Source: Nitrospira sp. (lineage in GTDB: Bacteria; Nitrospirota; Nitrospiria; Nitrospirales; Nitrospiraceae). From it: DNA of 64,000 bases. Each line of letters begins with the position of its first letter. The first letter of the stretch is position 1. Below the pieces are notes generated by a model. It made no database searches, had not been told where the DNA came from, and was given only the letters and a program-made list of their open reading frames with translations. Both the position numbers and the translations under genes were made by a program. The stretch is taken from positions 62,001-126,000 of the forward strand of contig JADLEJ010000049.1 of assembly GCA_020846195.1 (NCBI GenBank), given 5' to 3'. This document shows positions 15,451 to 24,247 of this stretch, in pieces.

Positions 15451-17705
15451 AAGCGGCATGGCGGTTTGGATTATGGATGTTGTGCCTTGCCGGTCCGCTC
15501 GCGGCGGTTCCGGCGTTTGCCGAAGAGGTTGTGTTGGAAGAAGTTGAGATCAAGGGAGTGGACAGCAAAGGGTTCATGGAGGGCAAAAGCAGCCAGCCGA
15601 GAACCGAGAGCACGATGACAAAGGACGCGATCCAACTCTTGGGCGGTCCGGCGCAGACGTCGGTCTATCAGACCATACGAATGCTTCCGTCGGTCGCGGT
15701 GGAAACGGCGGATCCGTACGGGCTCAATACGAGGACCCCGTTCAATCTCCGGGTGCGCGGGCAACCGGGGAAAGGAACCGCAATGACGATCGAAGGCGTG
15801 CCGGTGTGGGCGCAGGAATCGCCGGGACCGAGGCCCGACATGCTCGATCTGGAAAATATTTCCCGCGTGACGTTATATCGCGGCGCCGTTCCGCCCGATA
15901 AAGGGCTGGGCGCGATGAACATCGCCGGGAATATCGATCTCGGCGTCTTGCGGCCCGCCGACGAATTCGGCGTCGAGGTTCGGAATGGATTCGGCGCGTA
16001 CGGCTTCATGCGAAATTACGCCCGCGTGGATTCGGGGCGGCTGTCCACCGGGACAAAACTCTATGCGTCGTATTCGTACACGACGGCCGACAAGTGGCGG
16101 GGAGAAGGCGGGGCGCCATCGGACCGCCACCATGTGTCCTTCGGCGCCAGCCAGGACTTCGGACGGTTTGTCAAAGCGGACTTGTTTTTCGATTACAACG
16201 AAGCGCGCCAACACGCGTTTCGCCCGCTGACCTTCGCGCAGGTGCAAGACGGCAATGCCGCGAGAAATCTCGACTATAATGCCGGCATTCGGAACAATGC
16301 CGCGCAGGACACGTCGTACTACGATTTCAACCGGGACACGATCACCAACTACAATCTGTTCTCGCTAATTACGGTCACGCCGGCGTCCGATCACGTCATC
16401 ACGATCAAGCCGTATTATTTTCGAGAATCCGCCCCGCGACTGGCTGGAGTCGGTGGATTTCTGGGCGCGCCGGCCGTACGGGAGCGGAGAAGCATGTTCG
16501 ACCGCTTCGGCGGCGTGTTGGAATACACCACGCACCTCCTGGAGACCGAGATCAAAGCCGGGTACTGGTACGAACAGTTCGATTTGCCCATTTCTGAAAA
16601 ATACTTCCGGCTTCAGAACGGCCAGCTTCAGTTCGCTCAATGGTTGCTGGCGAAGAAAGAGGGAAACGGCGTTATCAACAGCCCCTATGTCAAACTGTCG
16701 AAGGACATCGATGCGCTGCACATCGAGGCGGGCTTCCGATACTTCAATATGTACGAGCCGTCGGTGACCGGCTTCAATAACGCCGGCATCCCCGATGTGT
16801 CGTACGACGAGGCGCTGGCCTCCTCCGCTGCCAGAGATCCCGCCTCAAGCTATCGGAGCCAGACGTACGAAGCCTGGCTGCCGCATTTCAGCCTGAGTTA
16901 CGCGGTGAGCAAGACCCTTACGCCGTATCTCGCCTATGGGAAAAACTACGCGCAGCCGCATGGATTTCCGGAGTTCCAGCAAATTTTCGCGAACAACCGG
17001 GCCGCGTTCAATGCCGCGGGCCTGACCGTCCAAACTTTGGTCGATCGCGTGAAGCTGGCGACATCCCATAACGTGGATCTCGGCGTTCGATACAACACGG
17101 AACGGGTCTATCTTGTTCCCATCCTCTTCTACACCCAGTACGAAAATTTGTTGGTTGGGGTGTTCGATCCGGTGCTCAATACGAATGTCAGGACCAGCGC
17201 GGCGGACGCGCGTGCCTACGGAGGGGAGATCGAGTTTGGCGCCAAGCCGCTCGATGCGTTGTCCCTCTTCGGATCGCTTCTGTACGGGAAATCCGAAATG
17301 GCGAGCGATACCACCGCGGCATCCGGAGCGGTCGTCGCGACCAAGGGGAACGACACGCCGGACTTTCCCAAGTTCATGATGAAGGCCGGACTGAGCTACA
17401 GGCTGCACGGGCTGGAGATCTCGCCGATGGTGCGCTACGTCAGCGCGCGATATGGGAACGTGGACAATACGGAAAAAGTGGCTCCGTACACGGTGGTCGA
17501 TCTGTTCCTGACGTATACCGACCCGAAGCTGTTTCGGCAGCTCCTCGGCGTCAAAGACGGCTTCATCGGGCTCCAATTGCTCAATCTGTTCGATAAGAAA
17601 TATGTCGGAGTCATCAACGCATTCGAGGATCGGCTGGGAGGCGGCGCGGCCTACTTCCCGGGCGCGCCCTTTACGGTTGCCGGCTCAATTGGGCTGAAAT
17701 TCTGA
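15447..17705 (+). CDS. TonB-dependent outer-membrane receptor
   Basis: 752 aa. A signal peptide ends VPAFA-EE. A TonB box-like EEVVLEEVEIKG follows at the mature N terminus. The plug domain runs to about residue 170 (SVYQTIRMLPSVAV, FNLRVRGQPGKGTAMTIEGVPV, then VTLYRGAVPPDKG). The rest is a 22-strand barrel pattern ending in a C-terminal Phe (SIGLKF) for BAM recognition. It imports a ligand at the expense of proton motive force through TonB. The ligand is not evident. It is translationally coupled to the monooxygenase and followed by its own tonB, binding protein, permease and ATPase, so this is a self-contained import system. Confidence 0.93.
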   Translation: MKAAWRFGLWMLCLAGPLAAVPAFAEEVVLEEVEIKGVDSKGFMEGKSSQPRTESTMTKDAIQLLGGPAQTSVYQTIRMLPSVAVETADPYGLNTRTPFNLRVRGQPGKGTAMTIEGVPVWAQESPGPRPDMLDLENISRVTLYRGAVPPDKGLGAMNIAGNIDLGVLRPADEFGVEVRNGFGAYGFMRNYARVDSGRLSTGTKLYASYSYTTADKWRGEGGAPSDRHHVSFGASQDFGRFVKADLFFDYNEARQHAFRPLTFAQVQDGNAARNLDYNAGIRNNAAQDTSYYDFNRDTITNYNLFSLITVTPASDHVITIKPYYFRESAPRLAGVGGFLGAPAVRERRSMFDRFGGVLEYTTHLLETEIKAGYWYEQFDLPISEKYFRLQNGQLQFAQWLLAKKEGNGVINSPYVKLSKDIDALHIEAGFRYFNMYEPSVTGFNNAGIPDVSYDEALASSAARDPASSYRSQTYEAWLPHFSLSYAVSKTLTPYLAYGKNYAQPHGFPEFQQIFANNRAAFNAAGLTVQTLVDRVKLATSHNVDLGVRYNTERVYLVPILFYTQYENLLVGVFDPVLNTNVRTSAADARAYGGEIEFGAKPLDALSLFGSLLYGKSEMASDTTAASGAVVATKGNDTPDFPKFMMKAGLSYRLHGLEISPMVRYVSARYGNVDNTEKVAPYTVVDLFLTYTDPKLFRQLLGVKDGFIGLQLLNLFDKKYVGVINAFEDRLGGGAAYFPGAPFTVAGSIGLKF

Positions 17706-17714
17706 CGGAGCGGC

Positions 17715-18680
17715 ATGCTGGATGTGGAAGCGCTCAGGCCTGGAGGAAACTCCGGGCGGGAAGGGTGGATATCGGGATGGGTGTGCTCGTGCGCGTTCCA
17801 TGGCCTTGCGATCATCGGGGCACTGTACGGGCTGCGCATGCCGGTGTCGCTTCCCGAGGCGCCGTTTCGATGGGAGGTGGCGTTGCATGAAGCGGTGCCC
17901 GCTCCGGTCGAGCCGCCGCGGGAATTCCATAAAACCGCGCCTGCTTCCGCGGCCCGCGCCGCGGTGAGCCGGCAATCCGTCCAGCGAGCGCAAGGCGTTC
18001 AGACGCAAAGCATTGTCCACCAAGTGGCGCAGCCATATGAGCCGGCCGTCCAGACGCGCGAGCCTATCGTGCGCACGGTCGAGTCTCAGGCGTCGGCATC
18101 CGAGATCGAGCGGCCAGAGGCCGTGCATAGCGTCGCGGTGGTTGCCCGCGCGTCGGATGAGCGGATGATCGTAACAACATCCTCTATCGTTTCTCGTGAG
18201 CAAGCGACCGTGGTTTCTAGGCCTGCGGCTGTTCGGCCGCCGGTCGAGCGGCCGTCGGTAGACTCGGCAACGGTGGCCGCATCGGAGCCGATGGAATCCG
18301 TGAATCGTCAGCGCATCGTCGCGCAGGCCTCTCCGGTTGAGGAACGACCGGTCCTCCATACGGAGACGAGCCACATGATGCCCGAAGCTCGCGCGCATTA
18401 CGGGTGGTTGAAAGAGGCGCTGGCCGACAAGATCGAGCGGATGAAGCACTATCCCGACGGTGCCGTCGAACGGCGATGGGAAGGCCGGGTCGTGGTGCGC
18501 GGCGTCATCACGGCGGCAGGGGAATTACGAGATCTCGTCATTGCGGAAAGTTCAGGCTTCCAAGTTCTTGACGAGGCCGCGATGGCGTTGTTGCGCCGCA
18601 TCTCGCCGCTCGCGCTCGCGCATCCGCTGGGGCAAGCGCAGGTGGCTTGGCGCATTCCAATCACCTATGGCGTCAAATAA
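17715..18680 (+). CDS. TonB-like energy transducer
   Basis: 321 aa. One N-terminal transmembrane helix (about 22-42, SGWVCSCAFHGLAIIGALYGL) is followed by a long periplasmic linker (about 55-225) rich in Pro, Val, Ala, Glu and Arg. A C-terminal TonB domain follows (about 235-321: RMKHYPDGAVERRWEGRVVVRGVITAAGELRDLVIAESSGF). The protein transmits inner-membrane energy from ExbB/ExbD to the adjacent receptor. No exbB or exbD gene is in the window, so it must use those encoded elsewhere. The start ten bases after the receptor stop, and the TAATG junction with the next gene, show an operon. Confidence 0.88.
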   Translation: MLDVEALRPGGNSGREGWISGWVCSCAFHGLAIIGALYGLRMPVSLPEAPFRWEVALHEAVPAPVEPPREFHKTAPASAARAAVSRQSVQRAQGVQTQSIVHQVAQPYEPAVQTREPIVRTVESQASASEIERPEAVHSVAVVARASDERMIVTTSSIVSREQATVVSRPAAVRPPVERPSVDSATVAASEPMESVNRQRIVAQASPVEERPVLHTETSHMMPEARAHYGWLKEALADKIERMKHYPDGAVERRWEGRVVVRGVITAAGELRDLVIAESSGFQVLDEAAMALLRRISPLALAHPLGQAQVAWRIPITYGVK

Positions 18681-19729
18681 TGAGAACCGGACGTGTTGCC
18701 CTAATGACAGTCAGTCTGTGCCTCTTGGCAAGCCTGCCCGGAGTCGAGTGGTGCGCCTGCCCGAGCGCCGCGCAGGCGCAATCGACACGCATCGTGCGCG
18801 ACGCGGCGGGACGGGCTGTCGCTGTTCCGGTACCCGTTGCGCGCGTGGCCACGCTGGGCCCGGTGCCGGTGCTCAACAGTTTCATTCTGGCCTTGGGAAA
18901 AGGCGAGGCCATCGTCAACGGCCTGCCGTTGTTCGCGCGCTCGCCGCGTCACAAGTACCAAACGATCTTTGCCCCAACGCTTGCGGAGCGGCCTGTGATC
19001 CAAGGGCCTGGAAGGGAGCCAGACCTCGAAGTGTTGCTCACGCTTCGCCCGGATGTGGTGCTAACGATGGACCGGGGGATGGCGGAATCGTTGGAGCGGA
19101 AAGGGTTCGCCGTGCTGGTGCTTGCGTGGCGCAATCCAGAGGATGTCGCCGCAACGATGCTGCTGTTGGGAACGGTCTTCGACCGGGAGCGCGAGGCTCG
19201 CGACTATCTCGATTATACCGGCCGGTTGCTGGCTCGCGTCGGCGACGCGGTGGCGGATGTGCCTGACTCTCGGCGGCCCACGGTACTCTTTTGCAGCCTG
19301 AAAACCATGACGCAACCGCATTTGATCGCCGATTGGTGGATTCGCCAGGCAGGAGGAATCAGCGTCACGGAGAATGGACGGCATCTCGAAAGCGTGTTGT
19401 TTTCGATGGAGCATGTCTTGAAGTGGAACCCGGATATTTTGATCGTGAGCGCTCCGGGAGAAATCGATCAAGTCTATCGAGATACACGAATGAGGACGGT
19501 CAAGGCCGTGGTGAATCGTCAGGTCTACAGTATTCCGGCTGGCGCGCATCCGTGGGGGTATCGCACCGTAGAGCAGCCGTTGACCGTCTTGTGGGCCTTC
19601 GCGCTCATGCATCCGGACAAGGCAGGCGGGTTGAATGTGAAGGCGGAAATGAAAACGTTCTACGGCCGGTTCTTTCAGTATTCGCTGACGGACGCGCAAG
19701 TCGAAGACATGCTGAGCGGCATTCCATGA
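18680..19729 (+). CDS. ABC transporter substrate-binding protein (FecB/BtuF/MolA-like class)
   Basis: 349 aa. A signal peptide runs to about residue 36 (PSAAQAQ). A helical-backbone type III binding protein follows: RIVRDAAGRAVAVPVPVARVATLGP at the start, DLEVLLTLRPDVVL in the middle and WNPDILIVSAPGEIDQVYRD near the end. Such proteins bind iron chelates, cobalamin, haem or oxyanions such as molybdate. The sequence does not decide which. The ATG at 18680 overlaps the tonB stop by one base. Its TGA overlaps the permease start. Confidence 0.88.
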   Translation: MRTGRVALMTVSLCLLASLPGVEWCACPSAAQAQSTRIVRDAAGRAVAVPVPVARVATLGPVPVLNSFILALGKGEAIVNGLPLFARSPRHKYQTIFAPTLAERPVIQGPGREPDLEVLLTLRPDVVLTMDRGMAESLERKGFAVLVLAWRNPEDVAATMLLLGTVFDREREARDYLDYTGRLLARVGDAVADVPDSRRPTVLFCSLKTMTQPHLIADWWIRQAGGISVTENGRHLESVLFSMEHVLKWNPDILIVSAPGEIDQVYRDTRMRTVKAVVNRQVYSIPAGAHPWGYRTVEQPLTVLWAFALMHPDKAGGLNVKAEMKTFYGRFFQYSLTDAQVEDMLSGIP

Positions 19730-20781
19730 CGGCGTGGGATGACTCTCGGCGGCCGGCGCCGTCTTTCGTGAGCCGTCATCGCTGGGCATGGGGGCTGTCG
19801 CTTGTCTTGGCGGCGGCGTCTGCGGCGTCCTTGATGGTTGGCCGGTATGCCGTTCCTCCAGGCGATATCCTGGGATTCTTCATGGCGCTGTATGCCGGCG
19901 GGGAGGGGATGGACGCCAGCCGGTTTCAAGAATTGCACGTGCTGCTCTTGGACGTTCGGCTGCCTCGTATTGTGGCGGCGATGCTGATCGGCGCGGCGCT
20001 CGCCTCGTCCGGCACCGCATTCCAAGCCCTGTTCATGAACCCCTTGGTTTCTCCTGGCTTGCTGGGAGTGCTGGCCGGTGCGTCGTTCGGAGCCGCCTTG
20101 GCAATGGTGTTCTTCGACCATTGGCTGGCGGTGCAGGTGAGCGCGTTTCTATTCGGACTCATCGCCGTCGGTCTCGCGCTCGGCATTGCGGCGCTGTACC
20201 GCGCGAATTCGCTGCTGATCCTCGTGCTGGGGGGAATCATCTCCACCGGCTTGTTCGCCTCGCTCCTGTCCCTCGTGAAATTTGTGGCCGATCCGTACGA
20301 TCAATTACCGGCCATCGTCATGTGGTTGATGGGGCGGCTGTCGAACGTCGATGCCCGCACTGTGACGGTCCTCGTCGTTCCCCTGCTGGCCGGCATGTTC
20401 GCGCTAGGATTGTCAGCCAAGTACCTCAATGTGCTCAGCATGGGCGATGGAGAAGCGACGGCGCTTGGGGTCAATGTGCGGCGGATTCGATGTGTGGTGA
20501 TCTTTTGGGCCACGCTAATCAGCGCGCTGACCGTTGTCATGGCGGGACGGATCGAATGGATCGGGTTGGTGATTCCTCATGTGGCCCGATTTCTCGTTGG
20601 GCCGAATAATGAAATCTTGGTCCCCTTCAGCGCAGTTCTCGGTGCCTTGTTCCTGCTGATTGTGGACAATATAGCCCGCAATCTATTCCCAGTCGAAGTT
20701 CCAGTCGGTGTGGTCACGGAGTTGATCGGGATTCCGATATTTTTGTTCGTCTTGTTGAAAACCCGCAAGGAGTGGGCATGA
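19726..20781 (+). CDS. FecCD-family ABC transporter permease
   Basis: 351 aa with about ten transmembrane helices. Family motifs are LLDVRLPRIVAAMLIGAALASSGTAFQALFMNPLVSPGLLGV and GRIEWIGLVIPHVARFLVGPNN, then the C-terminal FPVEVPVGVVTELIGIPIFLFVLLKT. It forms the inner-membrane channel with the ATPase downstream. The start overlaps the binding-protein stop by four bases (ATGA). A much longer upstream frame is spurious because it would overlap the binding protein. Confidence 0.93.
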   Translation: MTAWDDSRRPAPSFVSRHRWAWGLSLVLAAASAASLMVGRYAVPPGDILGFFMALYAGGEGMDASRFQELHVLLLDVRLPRIVAAMLIGAALASSGTAFQALFMNPLVSPGLLGVLAGASFGAALAMVFFDHWLAVQVSAFLFGLIAVGLALGIAALYRANSLLILVLGGIISTGLFASLLSLVKFVADPYDQLPAIVMWLMGRLSNVDARTVTVLVVPLLAGMFALGLSAKYLNVLSMGDGEATALGVNVRRIRCVVIFWATLISALTVVMAGRIEWIGLVIPHVARFLVGPNNEILVPFSAVLGALFLLIVDNIARNLFPVEVPVGVVTELIGIPIFLFVLLKTRKEWA

Positions 20782-21596
20782 CCGCGGTATTGGACGCGCG
20801 AGACGTCAGTTTCGGGTATGGCGGCGCGCCGATCCTGGAGGGGATTTCCCTGTCCCTGAAAAAAGCCGAGGTGGTGACGCTCCTCGGGCCCAATGGAAGC
20901 GGGAAAAGCACGCTCTTGAAGGTGCTGCTCGGCATCCATCGCTGTCGAAGTGGCGAAGTGCGTTTGGACGGACGGCCTCTTCGAGCGCTTGCGCCGGTGG
21001 ATATCGCGAAGCGCATGGCGTATGTGCCGCAATCGCACAGTCTCTCCTTTGCCTATTCGGTCTTCGATGTTGTGCTCATGGGGCGGGTGATGCATCGTTC
21101 TCTCTGGTCTTCCTATTCCCGAGAGGACCGGCTCCATGCGGAGAACGCGCTCGAACGACTTCGCATTGCGCATCTCGCACATCGTCCCTATACGGAAATC
21201 AGCGGCGGAGAACGGCAGCTTGCGTTGATCGCGCGGGCGCTTGCGCAAGGAGCGGATATCCTTATCATGGACGAACCCGTCAGCGGCTTGGATTACGGCA
21301 ATCAAGTGCGTCTGCTGGAGCAGATCGCTCTGCTGGCATCCGATGGGCTGACATTCCTTAAGACCACGCATTTCCCCGACCACGCGCTGCTGATCGCCGA
21401 TCGTGTCGTGTTGCTCAAGCAAGGCCGCATCGTGGGCGACGGGCACCCGCAGCAGGTGGTGACGCAAGACAACGTGCGCCGTCTCTATGAGGTCGCCGTC
21501 GATATCGTCTCCATTCGAGACGGCTACCGCTGCTGTGTGCCGAGGCTAAACCGGAGCGACAACAAGAGAGCCGGTGGGCGCGCCGTCGAGCGATGA
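20778..21596 (+). CDS. ABC transporter ATP-binding protein (FepC/BtuD-like)
   Basis: 272 aa. Walker A GPNGSGKST at 37-45, Q-loop YVPQSHSLSF, signature SGGERQLALIARAL and Walker B ILIMDEP are all intact, as is the switch histidine (KTTHFPDHALL). It powers import through the adjacent FecCD permease. The ATG at 20778 overlaps the permease stop and has AAGGAG upstream; a GTG six bases earlier is less likely. The last recognisable gene of the coupled operon. Confidence 0.94.
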   Translation: MTAVLDARDVSFGYGGAPILEGISLSLKKAEVVTLLGPNGSGKSTLLKVLLGIHRCRSGEVRLDGRPLRALAPVDIAKRMAYVPQSHSLSFAYSVFDVVLMGRVMHRSLWSSYSREDRLHAENALERLRIAHLAHRPYTEISGGERQLALIARALAQGADILIMDEPVSGLDYGNQVRLLEQIALLASDGLTFLKTTHFPDHALLIADRVVLLKQGRIVGDGHPQQVVTQDNVRRLYEVAVDIVSIRDGYRCCVPRLNRSDNKRAGGRAVER

Positions 21597-21670
21597 TGAG
21601 AGGAGTTTCCGAATACGGGGAGGCGATGCGCCGGTTGTCGGGCGCTTTACAAACAAGGAGGGGGAGCATC

Positions 21671-22135
21671 ATGACACAGCGTGGATGGCGATTCGTTCGC
21701 AGCCTGATGTTCGCGGTAGGTGCGATGGCGGGGGTGGTGGCGATGGTGCAGCCCTGCGACGCGCAGCAGAGTTTGGATAAAGCGGATCGGCAGTTTCAGG
21801 CGACGATTACCGACAGTCAGGGTGTCGAGAGCGAGCTCAAACAGATACGGTTTTATTGGGAAGAAAAAATAAGCGACACGTCTTTCAGTCCGCATGAACT
21901 CAAGGAAATTCCCGTGAAGCGCGGCACGGCCACGGTTACCGTGAAGTTCTGGAACATCCGTCAGATCGAGGTTCGGTCGAATGCCGGCGGAGAACCGCCG
22001 CTGCTTACCATCACATTAACAAACGGCAAGACGGGGGAATTCGCTTTGGCGATTCCAGGGAGCATCAAAGGGCAATCGGATTTCGGCGAAGTCGATGTTC
22101 CGGCCTCAGGGATTGCAAAGTTGGTGCTGAAATAA
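21671..22135 (+). CDS. Exported protein of unknown function
   Basis: 154 aa. A signal peptide ends QPCDAQQ near residue 30. The mature part looks like a small beta-rich domain (GTATVTVKFWNIRQIEVRSN, then PLLTITLTNGKTGEFALAIPG) followed by a short C-terminal strand. No family recognised. The ATG at 21671 has AGGAGG-like bases upstream. It lies 74 bases after the ATPase gene on the same strand, so it may be the last member of the import operon, for example a periplasmic accessory factor. This is inference from position. Confidence 0.7.
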   Translation: MTQRGWRFVRSLMFAVGAMAGVVAMVQPCDAQQSLDKADRQFQATITDSQGVESELKQIRFYWEEKISDTSFSPHELKEIPVKRGTATVTVKFWNIRQIEVRSNAGGEPPLLTITLTNGKTGEFALAIPGSIKGQSDFGEVDVPASGIAKLVLK

Positions 22136-22216
22136 ACCGGCAAGCCAGTTTGCTTCAACTCTTTCGAGTGCGGAGCGTCTTTCGCGTGGGCAGTTGCCAA
22201 GGTGAATCGCGAGAGG

Positions 22217-22246
22217 TTGATTAATCAATAATTGTTGATGTATTGT
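22217..22246 (+). promoter_or_regulatory. ArsR operator overlapping the arsR promoter
   Basis: TTGATTAATCAA (22217-22228) is a perfect palindrome. ATCAA-N6-TTGAT (22224-22239) overlaps it, giving three half-sites. TTGATT (22217-22222) and TATTGT (22241-22246), 18 bases apart, form the promoter. The operator therefore covers the -35 and spacer, as expected for repression by an ArsR/SmtB protein. The -10 ends 7 bases before the arsR ATG. Confidence 0.75.
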
Positions 22247-22253
22247 GTGCGCG

Positions 22254-22571
22254 ATGTCCACGAAGCAGCGAGTCAAAGCGGCGGTTCTCTTTCATGCTTT
22301 GTCCGACCGGACGCGGCTAGAGATTCTCGCCAGGCTGAAGGAGGGGGAGCAATGCGTCTGTGAATTGACCGATGCGCTCCAGACCGGGCAGTCCAGACTG
22401 TCGTTTCATCTCAAAGTGCTCAAGGAGGCGGGGTTCATCCGCGACCGTCCGGAAGGGCGGTGGATGTATTACTCGTTGAATCGGGAGGGAGTGGAAGATC
22501 TTGAAGACTTCGTTGACGAACTCAAGAACGCGATCGCGATACCCGGTTCTTCCAAAAAGAAATGCGAGTAG
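22254..22571 (+). CDS. arsR: Arsenite-responsive repressor ArsR
   Basis: 105 aa winged-helix protein: FHALSDRTRLEILARLKEGEQCVCELTDAL, then QSRLSFHLKVLKEAGFIRDRPEGRWMYYSL. The CVC pair (Cys34, Cys36) at the start of the recognition region is the classic As(III)/Sb(III)-binding site. Binding of arsenite would release it from the operator overlapping its own promoter. No Shine-Dalgarno sequence precedes the ATG at 22254. With a -10 ending at 22246 the mRNA is probably leaderless. A GTG nine bases upstream is an unlikely start because transcription would begin after it. First gene of an ars operon. Confidence 0.93.
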   Translation: MSTKQRVKAAVLFHALSDRTRLEILARLKEGEQCVCELTDALQTGQSRLSFHLKVLKEAGFIRDRPEGRWMYYSLNREGVEDLEDFVDELKNAIAIPGSSKKKCE

Positions 22572-22591
22572 CTTATTTTTCGGTCTCATGT

Positions 22592-22607
22592 ATCAAGATT
22601 TCTTGAT
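22592..22607. promoter_or_regulatory. Second ArsR-type operator, before acr3
   Basis: ATCAA (22592-22596), six bases, TTGAT (22603-22607): the same half-sites and spacing as the operator upstream of arsR. It lies in the 57-base gap between arsR and acr3. No clear promoter elements surround it, so it may act as an internal roadblock or control a weak internal promoter. Confidence 0.6.
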
Positions 22608-22628
22608 TGAACAAAAGGCGATGCGAAG

Positions 22629-23723
22629 ATGGCGCGGGCGATGAGTTCAGATCCCTCATCATCGGTTTCTCCTGAAAAAAGACTGAATATTTTCGAGCGC
22701 TATCTGACCGTCTGGGTTGGGCTCTGCATGGTTGCCGGAGTTCTTGCCGGGCGGGCGTTCCCGTCAGTGGTGAGCGCGTTCCGGAGCTGGGAGTTCGGGG
22801 AGGGGAGCCATATCAACCTTCCGATTGCCGTGCTCATCTGGCTGATGATTATTCCCATGATGATGAAGGTCGATCTCGCGGCGTTGCGCAATGTCGGTCG
22901 CCGGCCGCAAGGGCTGTTCGTCACGCTTGCCATCAATTGGCTCGTCAAGCCGTTCTCCATGGCCTTCTTTGCCTGGCTGTTCTTTCGGTACGTGTTCGGA
23001 GCCTGGGTGACACTGGCGGAAGCCGATCAATATATTGCCGGCTGCATCATCTTGGCCGCCGCTCCCTGTACTGCGATGGTGTTTGTCTGGAGCTATTTGA
23101 CGGACGGCGACCCTGCCTACACGCTGGTCCAAGTGACGGTGAACGATTTACTCATGCTGCTGCTGTTTGCCCCGATCATTGGGTTCCTGGTCAACGGGGC
23201 TTCTTCGCTGACGGTTCCGTTCGATGTCCTGTTGTACTCCGTAGCGGCGTTCATTGTGATTCCTCTAGCTGCTGGCATCCTGGTGCGAGCCTGGCTGATC
23301 GCTCGTTATGGAGTAGGCTGGTTCCTGGATTTTCTACCGCGCTTTGCTCCGGTCACGATAGCGGCCCTGCTCCTGACGCTCGCGCTCATTTTCGCCTTTC
23401 AAGCAGACAATATTGCCGCCAAGCCCTGGCACGTTGCGTTCATCGCGATTCCGATTCTTCTTCAGGTCTATATGAATGCCTCTCTGGCCTATGGGTTGAT
23501 GCGATGGCTTCGGGTGCCGTATGTGGTGGCGGCGCCTGGGGCTCTCATCGGGGCCAGTAATTTCTTCGAGCTTGCGGTGGCGACGGCCATCGCCTTATTC
23601 GGACCTGAATCGGGCGCGGCGCTGGCGACGGTGGTGGGCGTGCTCGTCGAAGTGCCGGTCATGTTGTCCGTCTGCCATATCTGCAACCGCACGCGGCATT
23701 GGTTTCCGAAAGAGGCCGGCTGA
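22629..23723 (+). CDS. acr3: ACR3-type arsenite efflux transporter
   Basis: 364 aa, ten predicted transmembrane helices. ACR3 hallmarks: INLPIAVLIWLMIIPMMMKVD, then AGCIILAAAPCTAMVFVWSYL with the conserved cysteine, LVQVTVNDLLMLLLFAPI and GASNFFELAVATAIALFG. It exports arsenite (and possibly antimonite) across the inner membrane using the proton gradient. The gene is downstream of arsR and an additional ArsR-type site. GCGAAG lies shortly before the ATG. Not related to E. coli ArsB, although often annotated arsB. Confidence 0.95.
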   Translation: MARAMSSDPSSSVSPEKRLNIFERYLTVWVGLCMVAGVLAGRAFPSVVSAFRSWEFGEGSHINLPIAVLIWLMIIPMMMKVDLAALRNVGRRPQGLFVTLAINWLVKPFSMAFFAWLFFRYVFGAWVTLAEADQYIAGCIILAAAPCTAMVFVWSYLTDGDPAYTLVQVTVNDLLMLLLFAPIIGFLVNGASSLTVPFDVLLYSVAAFIVIPLAAGILVRAWLIARYGVGWFLDFLPRFAPVTIAALLLTLALIFAFQADNIAAKPWHVAFIAIPILLQVYMNASLAYGLMRWLRVPYVVAAPGALIGASNFFELAVATAIALFGPESGAALATVVGVLVEVPVMLSVCHICNRTRHWFPKEAG

Positions 23724-23774
23724 AGGAGAAATGGTCTGAATACGGAGAACGTGCGACATTGGAAAGGAGGGGCC

Positions 23775-24242
23775 ATGAAACGTTTTCATATCCATATCGG
23801 AGTCGACAATCTCGACGAAGCGATCGGGTTTTATAGCGCCCTGTTTGGCGCGGCTCCCGTGAAAGCCAAGCCGGATTATGCGAAATGGATGCTCGACGAC
23901 CCGCGCGTCAATTTTGCCATTTCGACCCGCGCGAACAAGAAGGGCGTGGATCATCTTGGGATTCAGGTCGAAGAGGAGAGTGAACTGAATGAGTTGCGCA
24001 GCCGTCTTGAGCGGGCGGATATGACGGTTCTGGAGGAGGGGGCTACGACTTGTTGTTACGCGCGATCGGATAAGTCCTGGGTGCAAGATCCTTCCGGCAT
24101 TCCCTGGGAGGCCTATCGGACCATGGAGGATGCCCAGTTTTTTTCAGAGCGCATGGATCACGCTGAAAGTGCCTGTTGTACTCCAGAGGCTCCAGTGGAG
24201 TTAATCAGCCTGAAACCCTCTACGAAGAAGGGAGAGCGTTGA
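23775..24242 (+). CDS. arsI: ArsI/CadI-like vicinal-oxygen-chelate protein
   Basis: 155 aa. A VOC fold protein (MKRFHIHIGVDNLDEAIGFYSALFG, DHLGIQVEEESEL). The metal ligands His5, His60 and Glu112 are placed as in the family. The vicinal pair Cys93-Cys94 (TTCCYARSDKSW) matches the arsenic-binding pair of ArsI, the Fe(II) dioxygenase that breaks the carbon-arsenic bond of trivalent methyl- or aryl-arsenicals. A further CC lies near the C terminus. GGAAAGGAGG before the ATG is the strongest ribosome site in the operon. Some relatives are named cadmium-inducible CadI, so activity needs testing, but the ars context favours ArsI. Confidence 0.82.
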   Translation: MKRFHIHIGVDNLDEAIGFYSALFGAAPVKAKPDYAKWMLDDPRVNFAISTRANKKGVDHLGIQVEEESELNELRSRLERADMTVLEEGATTCCYARSDKSWVQDPSGIPWEAYRTMEDAQFFSERMDHAESACCTPEAPVELISLKPSTKKGER

Positions 24243-24247
24243 GTCTT

